Shown here: positions 1-6,315 of the stretch, in pieces
Layout: the number at the start of each line of letters is the position of its first letter
Numbering within the stretch: position 1 is the stretch's first letter
Origin: JBFKPQ01 sp041628225
Lineage (GTDB): Bacteria > Actinomycetota > Acidimicrobiia > Spongiisociales > JAENVV01
NCBI GenBank assembly: GCA_041628225.1
Contig: JBFKPQ010000086.1
Span: 1 to 9,247 of the forward strand
Direction of reading: 5' to 3'
Length of the DNA stretch: 9,247 bases
Notes under the pieces: model-generated
Databases searched by the model: none
Seen by the model: the letters and a program-made list of their open reading frames with translations, nothing else
What the model was told of the DNA's origin: nothing
Made by a program: the position numbers and the translations under genes

Positions 1-1303
1 AGGTTGCCGATGGCGTTCCCGATGGCGGTCCCGGCGAACGTGATGAATCCCACGATGGTCGCCCCGAAGATCATCGTGACGGTCTTCTCGAGCACGATCC
101 GCCGGCGGGGAATCGGGTTGGCGAGCAGCAGGCCCATCGTGCGGTTGGCCTCTTCGCCGGTGATGCCCTTGGCGGCGACGACGATGGTGACGGCCATGAC
201 CGCCACCGGCGCCATCAGTGAATAGATCTCGGCCTGGTAGAACCCGGCGGCGGTGCCCATGTCGGCGCCCCCGACCATCGCTACGAGCGTCTCCGGCAGG
301 TCGGCGGCGAACTGGAGGACCGCTTCGTCCATGAGCCCGTACAACGGTCCCATCATGAGCGCCAGGATGCCCATCACGTAGCCGGTGATGATGATCAGGG
401 CCTGATGGTCGGACAGGGTCTTGATCCAGATGCCCGACACCCGGGCCGACCCGGCGAGCCGGTCGATCACCTTCTTGGTGAGCGGGTAGGCGCGGAGCCG
501 GTCGATGATGGTGACGCCGGTTTCGCGTTCGCGCAGGTCGCGGTGGTTGACGCCGACGTAGGCGAGCAGCCAGAACCCGGCGATGCCGCCGCCGAGGACG
601 GCGAGGTGGCCCCAGTCGACGCCGTTGAACACGGGTTGGCTGCCGTCGTAGTAGTACCAGGGGACCGCCCTGCGGAGGTCCTCCCATCCTTCGATGAGGG
701 GGAGGAGTCCGGCGGCGATGAACGACACGATCATGGCGCCGACCGTCACGCCGGTGGCGAGCGGCTGCCTGCCGGTCCAGGCGCTGATCGCCAGGGCCAT
801 CGACCCGAAGAACAAGGCGATGGCGAAGATGTGCAGCATGAGGGCGTTGGGGTGCATGCCTTCGATCGACACGCCGGTGGCGGGCGGAACGATGAGCGCC
901 GCGATCCACATGATGAGCGTCCCGAGGGCGGTGAGGCCGACGAGCGCGGCGGTCTTGGAGAAGAGCACGGTGGTGCGGCTCTTCGGGTTGCCGAGCAGCA
1001 GGCCGATGGTGCCGTGGCGTTCTTCGCCGGCCACCGACGACGACCCGACCGACAATGCCAGGCCGGCGAGGGTCAGGGCGCCGTACGAGCCGTACACGGC
1101 GCCGTAGGCGAGGCTCCCGACGTCGGCGTCTTTGGGGATGTTCATCATCGAGAGGAACACGTCGGGCATCGACGTATACACCGACAGGTCGATGTCCTGG
1201 TAGATGATCATGCCCCACCACAGGATCACGCCGATCACGATCGACCCGATGGCGAACCCCTGCCACCGGTCGCGCACGGTCTTGGTGGCGATGTTGGCGA
1301 GCA

Positions 1304-1304
<1 letters not shown>
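1..1304 (-). CDS. ABC-2 type exporter permease, two fused halves (3' end beyond window)
   Basis: Integral-membrane permease of an ABC exporter, partner of the ATPase encoded just upstream. The frame read from ATG at 1304 stays open to the left edge and gives 434 residues without a stop. Hydrophobic segments lie at about residues 16-35, 68-90, 114-139, 153-175, 185-204, 231-251, 302-323, 363-380 and 408-432. The hallmark is an internally repeated cytoplasmic motif, GEERHGTIGLLLGNPKSR at 93-110 and GEEANRTMGLLLANPIPR at 383-400. This E-E-x-x-x-T-x-G-L-L-L-x-N-P-x-x-R pattern is typical of ABC-2 permeases, and its repetition shows two homologous halves in one chain, as in actinobacterial exporters annotated as polyketide-antibiotic exporters. 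The ATG overlaps the ATPase stop by one base (TGATG), implying translational coupling. The substrate is unknown; lipids or hydrophobic drugs are inferences from the family. Probably around 100 residues are missing beyond the edge. Confidence 0.9.
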
Positions 1305-2212
<908 letters not shown>

Positions 2213-2279
2213 GATGCGCTTTCTGTCGGTGACGGCGTGGCCGACCCCGGACTCCCGGTCCGTGCGGCGGCGTGTGCAC

Positions 2280-2294
2280 GCATGGCATCCATGC
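2280..2294. repeat. Short inverted repeat, possible operator
   Basis: GCATGG, three bases, CCATGC: a perfect 6-bp dyad with a 3-bp spacer, about 68 bases upstream of the exporter ATPase start. Such a site could be an operator for a dimeric regulator (TetR-type repressors often control ABC exporters), but no regulator gene lies in the window and a 6-bp dyad can arise by chance. Confidence 0.25.
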
Positions 2295-2424
2295 TACGTC
2301 GCCGGTCGAGGCCGGTCCGGGACGACGGTCAGGCGAGTTAGTGGTGAGCGCGACGGCGGCCATCGAACGAAATCGGCCATTCCCACGTCACCCTCGGTGT
2401 GGTAGCAATTCGTCGGTTCTTCAG

Positions 2425-2431
2425 AAAGGAG
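2425..2431 (+). promoter_or_regulatory. Shine-Dalgarno site fixing the lipoprotein start
   Basis: AAAGGAG lies five bases before ATG 2437. It is the best ribosome binding site in the window and decides in favour of the 2437 start over the earlier in-frame ATG at 2272. Confidence 0.85.
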
Positions 2432-2436
2432 CCACG

Positions 2437-3480
2437 ATGGGGTGGTCGTCGCCGCGGGGCGCTCGGGCGGTGTTGGGGATTCTCGTGGCCGCCATCCTCA
2501 TCGGGGGATGCACGACGGCGCCCGGCGGTGGGCAAGATCCGACGATCTCCGAGGCGCGCCAGGAACTCCTCGGCTACGTGATCGACATCCGGAGCGCCGA
2601 CGGGTACCGGTATCAGATCACCGACGACCGGGGCCACGAGATGGACGCGGCCAAGATCATCCAGATCGCCGACGGCGAGTTCGCCGCCGTCTACCACTGG
2701 TGGAGTGACGGCACCCGGCAGTTCACGTCGTCGCTGGCGACGTCGGACGATCTGTTGGATTGGACGTGGCGGGTCGACCTGGCCGAGGGGGTGTCGATGC
2801 CGACCATCGCTCCGGCGTCGGACGGCGGATACGTCGTGGCGTGGGAGGACGACTCGGGTCCCAAGGTGGGGATGGCCTACTACCCGTCGTGGGAGGCCTT
2901 GCTCGCCGGCGACCCTGACAAACGGTTCACCGCCGAGCGCCAGCTGTCGGAGTGCGCCGAGGGGACCCCGAACATCTACTCGGCGAGCAGCTCGGGAGTC
3001 GACTTCGGATTTCACTTCTTTGCCAACTGCGAGACCGATCGGCAGGCCCGAGGCACGACCGACTGGAGTACCTGGATCGCCGAGACGCAGCCGTTGTTGG
3101 ATCGGGCGGCACTGTTCCAGGGCTACCGCGGCAGCATCGGCGACCGCGACGTCATCGACTATGAGGGTTTCGACTTCACGTTCCTGGAGGCTCAGTCCAT
3201 CCAGGACGACTGGCGCACGTTCCGGATCCTCCTGTACGACGACGATCTGGGTGCGGCGGACCGAGAGGGTTTCCCGAACGCTCCTCCGGTGCCGCCGTCG
3301 GTGCACGTGTTCCTCTTCACCCATGCCGGCAGCTCGGCGTTCACGAACTTCACGGTTTCGGAGGTGAATCTCGACGGCCGCAGAGTGCTGGTGATGGGTG
3401 TCTTCATCCGGCAGGAAGGAGCCCGCGGCGACGAGGCCGGCCAGCTGATCTACTACCGCTTCACCGACGATCGGTCATAG
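2437..3480 (+). CDS. Secreted lipoprotein with beta-propeller (GH43-like) character
   Basis: Predicted membrane-anchored extracytoplasmic lipoprotein of 347 residues. The N-terminus has an Arg-containing n-region, a hydrophobic stretch (about residues 11-23) and a lipobox ending IGGC, so cleavage before Cys25 and lipidation are expected. A flexible TTAPGGGQD linker follows. The mature part is rich in aromatic residues and beta-strand patterns; HWWSDGTRQ at 87-95 and SLATSDDLLDWTW at 99-111 resemble the blade motif (S-x-D-L-x-x-W) of five-bladed GH43/GH32-type glycosidases and related binding proteins. I cannot identify a catalytic acid/base set, so enzyme activity is not claimed. Cys173 and Cys198 are the only other cysteines and could form a disulfide. 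The gene is divergent from the exporter and convergent with the TIR genes, 42 bp from the end of the nearer one. A functional link to either neighbour is unproven. Confidence 0.8.
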   Translation: MGWSSPRGARAVLGILVAAILIGGCTTAPGGGQDPTISEARQELLGYVIDIRSADGYRYQITDDRGHEMDAAKIIQIADGEFAAVYHWWSDGTRQFTSSLATSDDLLDWTWRVDLAEGVSMPTIAPASDGGYVVAWEDDSGPKVGMAYYPSWEALLAGDPDKRFTAERQLSECAEGTPNIYSASSSGVDFGFHFFANCETDRQARGTTDWSTWIAETQPLLDRAALFQGYRGSIGDRDVIDYEGFDFTFLEAQSIQDDWRTFRILLYDDDLGAADREGFPNAPPVPPSVHVFLFTHAGSSAFTNFTVSEVNLDGRRVLVMGVFIRQEGARGDEAGQLIYYRFTDDRS

Positions 3481-3522
3481 GCCCGAGGACGTGTGCGACG
3501 CTGGATCGTGCGGCGGTGCCCA

Positions 3523-6273
3523 TCAGCGGGACTGAATCTCTGCGAGCGTCGGGCACGGATCGATGCGATAGGTGGCGCATTCCTGGTCGCTCAGGCCACG
3601 GTTGAGTCGAGCAGCGGCAATGCCGACGAGTTCGTTGTAGTCGAGCGTCAGCTCGTGAAGAACCCCCGTTACGTCTTGGAAGACGAGCCGGTTTCCGTCG
3701 ACGTCGAGTGTGAGCACTGCGTTCGGCAGGCTCTCGGTGGGAATGGTCCAGCGGCGAGTCCATGTGGATGTGTCGAAGGCGATCACGCCGCTTTGCGCTC
3801 CCGCAAGGATCAGCTGGGTGCCGTCTTCGGTGAACTCGGGGTCGAACGCCCCCGAGACAGGGATCGCGATGGTCCGGGTGGATGATGCGAGATCGAACAC
3901 GTTGAGGAGTCCGAACGTATCGTCTACAGAAGCCAGAGTTCCGCCATCGGGCGAGAACGCGATGCCGTGGTTGTTGCCCTCCGCCGGTAGGAGGACAGGG
4001 GTCGTGACTCCCGCTTGGTTGATCTCGACAACGGCCACTCCGTCGTCGCCACCGATTCCGATCACGCTGTGGTCGGGGCTCAGCCGGATCGCCTGGATCG
4101 TGCCCAACTCACGGACCTCGAACTGGTGGGCCACCTGGCCGGTCGACCCGTCCCATACGGTGATCAACGGAGAGTCCAAATGTCCGGCGGCGACGAGACT
4201 CGCGTCGGCGGAGATGTCGACGACGTTCGGTGAGTAAGGCACATCGTCGACACGCTGGAGCGTGGTGAGCGTATTGCCCGAGCGAGGATCGATTATTGCC
4301 AGGTCTTGCTCGCCGGGCAGCGCCACGACTGCAGTCGACTGGCTGGTCGAACGCGCCACGACCCATGACGTCGGGTCGAACTCGCCTTCGGACACGAAGA
4401 CGATCTCCTGGGTTGATACGTCTTGTACGACGAGAGCGTTCCGACCGAAGTTCGGTGGGTGTGATGAGATCACCAGGTCGGTGTCGGGTACGGCGTCGAT
4501 GGTCCACGCAGGCGAAGACAGCTGCATCCTGGCAACCTCACCGACTGGTTCTGTCGACCAGATGCCGGCGTTCCTTGGCTGACCGGCGGCAAGGTCGCTC
4601 GTGCCCGGAAGGAATGCGAGCGACAACGGCAGTGGTGTCCCTGTTCGTACGGTGGCGATCTGAGTCCAGCCGGCTCCGGGGTCCGCCGGGTTGGTCGCTG
4701 CGAACACTCCGGTGCTCGTTCCGCCCTGACCGATGAGGCCGCCCACCGCAAAGCGTTCGCCCGTCGGGTCGAACACGGCGTCGGTTGGGGCCTGGACGCG
4801 GACGCTGTAGACCATCTCGGGGGAGCCTGTCGAATAGTCGTGCATCTGCGCGCCGAGGAACTGGCTCTTGACCAGGATGACGTCCAGATTGGGGTGGAAG
4901 TCGACGGCTACCGCAGCGGAGAGCGGGATGTGCCATGCGACTTCTCCCGTCTGAACGTCGGCGGCCGTCACGACGTTGTTGGTGATCGAAGGCCAGGCCA
5001 CGAGCTGATCCCGATGGTCGACCGACACCGGGGCGCCGCCGAACGTCTGGACCTGATCGCTGTTGCGCCACAACGCATCGCCAGTTCGTAAGTCCCAAGC
5101 GGTGCGACTGTGTATGGAGGTGATGAGGACCTGATCGTTGGCAGCGAATACAACCGTCCCTGTGTCCCCTTCGCCGGTGTCGATCTCGACCACCACCTCC
5201 CCGGACGAGAGGTCCCATACCCTTGCCACGCCGGTGGTACCGATGGCCGCCAGCCGGTCGCCCTGAGCGTCGAAGGCAATGGAGGGCACCGAGCTGGAGA
5301 AGGTTGTGTTCGTGGTCCCGAACTCGCCGATCAGGTCGCCCGAGGCGATGTCGAACAGGCCTACCCAATTGCCCGATGCGGTAGCAGCTATCTGCGCCAT
5401 GCCGGGGCGGACTGCCACCGCATATGAGCGAGCGAGAGCGTCGGCCGGAACCTCCAACGAACGGACGGGTGTCCCCGCGACGAGGATGTTGTGGAGTACC
5501 TCCTCGACCGGGGCACTGTCTGATGGGAGTAAACGAGCGGCTTCGAGGCTGAGCAGCAGTGCCAGATCGACGTCGTCATCGACGACAGTTCGGGCCGATG
5601 CGAGCAGCGCGCTGGCTTGGGCTTCGGCGGCGTTGCGGGAGGACTGGATGGAGGCGCCGATCGCGACGACGGTGAGTGCGATCAGGGCGGCGCCGGCGGT
5701 CCAGGCGGTGCGGACGGTGCGGCGGTGTTGTTTGACTTCTTCGGACGCCAGGTCGTCTTTGGGTACGCCGCGGATGGTGGAGGCGATGTCGGCGATGGCG
5801 TCGGCGAAGCGGGGGTTCTTGAGGTCGAGTTGGGTTTCGCCTTTGGCCCAGCGCAGGTCGACCCAGCGGGGTTCTTCGGTGAACACGCCTTCGAGGGCGT
5901 GGGGGACGGCGTCGCCTTCGACGTTGCCGTCGTGCCATCCGAAGTCGCCGTCGGTGACGACGGGGAGGATGCGGTCGGGGTCGCGGTGGGTGGTCCAGTA
6001 TTCGATCTCTTGGTTGACCCATTCGGAGTCTGCGGCGTCGGGTGAGAGGAGGAGCACGAACCAGCCCGACCTGTCCAACGCCTCGGTGATCGACGACCAC
6101 AGATGCGGATTGGCCGAGAGGCTGGACTCGTCGCGGAAGATGCGCACCGCCCGTCGTTTCCACCACGCCTTGGCAAAGCGCTGCAACGCCGCCTGCAGTC
6201 GTGGAGCCAGCAGATCGTCGGCGGCGTGGGAGTACGAGATGAACCCGTCGTACACCGAACCGTTCTCAGTCAT
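3523..6273 (-). CDS. Membrane-anchored TIR-WD40 receptor-like protein (copy A)
   Basis: 916 residues. The TIR domain (about 7-140) opens with YDGFISYSHAADD, followed by FRDESSLSANPHLWSSI at 46-62 and the WVNQE motif at 85-89. Glu89 sits where SARM1 has its catalytic glutamate (WVHKE), so NAD-cleaving activity is plausible but unproven. A basic stretch (KQHRRTVR, 181-188) precedes one membrane helix (about 190-209). A helical linker with LALLLSLEAARLL (237-249) resembles the element between membrane helix or NTPase and WD40 repeats in STAND-type proteins. Residues about 270-885 form WD40-like blades (for example ARVWDLSSGE at 350-359), enough for roughly 14 blades or two propellers. The tail carries Cys899 and Cys907, the only cysteines in the protein. 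Topology is predicted TIR-in, propeller-out. ATG 6273 is chosen because AGGGTGAGG precedes it; a GTG at 6300 in frame has no such site. It lies 42 bp downstream of its paralogue, probably cotranscribed. There is no NTPase domain. Confidence 0.9.
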   Translation of the reverse strand: MTENGSVYDGFISYSHAADDLLAPRLQAALQRFAKAWWKRRAVRIFRDESSLSANPHLWSSITEALDRSGWFVLLLSPDAADSEWVNQEIEYWTTHRDPDRILPVVTDGDFGWHDGNVEGDAVPHALEGVFTEEPRWVDLRWAKGETQLDLKNPRFADAIADIASTIRGVPKDDLASEEVKQHRRTVRTAWTAGAALIALTVVAIGASIQSSRNAAEAQASALLASARTVVDDDVDLALLLSLEAARLLPSDSAPVEEVLHNILVAGTPVRSLEVPADALARSYAVAVRPGMAQIAATASGNWVGLFDIASGDLIGEFGTTNTTFSSSVPSIAFDAQGDRLAAIGTTGVARVWDLSSGEVVVEIDTGEGDTGTVVFAANDQVLITSIHSRTAWDLRTGDALWRNSDQVQTFGGAPVSVDHRDQLVAWPSITNNVVTAADVQTGEVAWHIPLSAAVAVDFHPNLDVILVKSQFLGAQMHDYSTGSPEMVYSVRVQAPTDAVFDPTGERFAVGGLIGQGGTSTGVFAATNPADPGAGWTQIATVRTGTPLPLSLAFLPGTSDLAAGQPRNAGIWSTEPVGEVARMQLSSPAWTIDAVPDTDLVISSHPPNFGRNALVVQDVSTQEIVFVSEGEFDPTSWVVARSTSQSTAVVALPGEQDLAIIDPRSGNTLTTLQRVDDVPYSPNVVDISADASLVAAGHLDSPLITVWDGSTGQVAHQFEVRELGTIQAIRLSPDHSVIGIGGDDGVAVVEINQAGVTTPVLLPAEGNNHGIAFSPDGGTLASVDDTFGLLNVFDLASSTRTIAIPVSGAFDPEFTEDGTQLILAGAQSGVIAFDTSTWTRRWTIPTESLPNAVLTLDVDGNRLVFQDVTGVLHELTLDYNELVGIAAARLNRGLSDQECATYRIDPCPTLAEIQSR
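5691..6256 (-). repeat. Duplicated TIR/membrane-helix module, copy A
   Basis: This 566-bp segment aligns without gaps to 8682-9247 (constant offset 2991 bp). By hand I count about 43 mismatches, roughly 92% identity. The mismatches are uneven: about 15 in 5701-6054 and about 28 in 6055-6256. Similarity drops sharply within the membrane helix, at about 5690, and the propeller-coding DNA beyond does not align by eye. The window edge cuts the alignment on the other side. Confidence 0.9.
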
Positions 6274-6275
6274 GG

Positions 6276-6284
6276 CCTCACCCT
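6276..6284 (-). promoter_or_regulatory. Shine-Dalgarno-like site deciding the start of TIR-WD40 copy A
   Basis: Read on the minus strand, AGGGTGAGG ends two bases before ATG 6273; its AGGGTGA core leaves a spacing of four bases. It supports ATG 6273 over the in-frame GTG at 6300, which would place this site inside the coding region. Confidence 0.55.
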
Positions 6285-6315
6285 GGTCGCCTCTGCTCAC
6301 AGCGGACTAACACCA

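Larger units (their letters stand above)
2213..2436. promoter_or_regulatory. Divergent intergenic region between ABC exporter operon and lipoprotein gene
   Basis: This 224-bp gap separates two divergently transcribed units, so promoters for both are expected here. I see no convincing -35/-10 pair for either direction. The best plus-strand candidate is TGGTAGCAAT near 2400-2409, only a weak extended -10. A small inverted repeat lies at 2280-2294. The plus-strand lipoprotein frame stays open back to 2272, but that stretch lacks signal-peptide character and I read it as non-coding. Confidence 0.5.

Noticed and set aside
2272..2436. Upstream in-frame extension of the lipoprotein from ATG 2272
   Set aside because: It would add 55 residues before the signal peptide and bury the lipobox; no ribosome binding site precedes 2272, whereas AAAGGAG precedes 2437.
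2338..3324. Minus-strand open frame (328 residues) opposite the lipoprotein
   Set aside because: Arg/Val-rich antisense product without domains. The plus strand has a strong ribosome binding site, signal peptide and lipobox.
3478..3530. Bidirectional terminator between the convergent genes
   Set aside because: I looked for a GC-rich hairpin and found only arms of about four bases and no T-run. Termination may be Rho-dependent or lie within coding sequence.
6274..6300. GTG at 6300 as the start of TIR-WD40 copy A
   Set aside because: No Shine-Dalgarno precedes it, and the AGGGTGAGG site favours ATG 6273, which also begins just before the conserved TIR start.
5279..6310. Plus-strand open frame opposite the TIR domain of copy A, with a counterpart at 8309-9244
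   Set aside because: Both are antisense shadows of the duplicated TIR segment. Their similarity to each other follows from the DNA repeat and is not evidence of coding.
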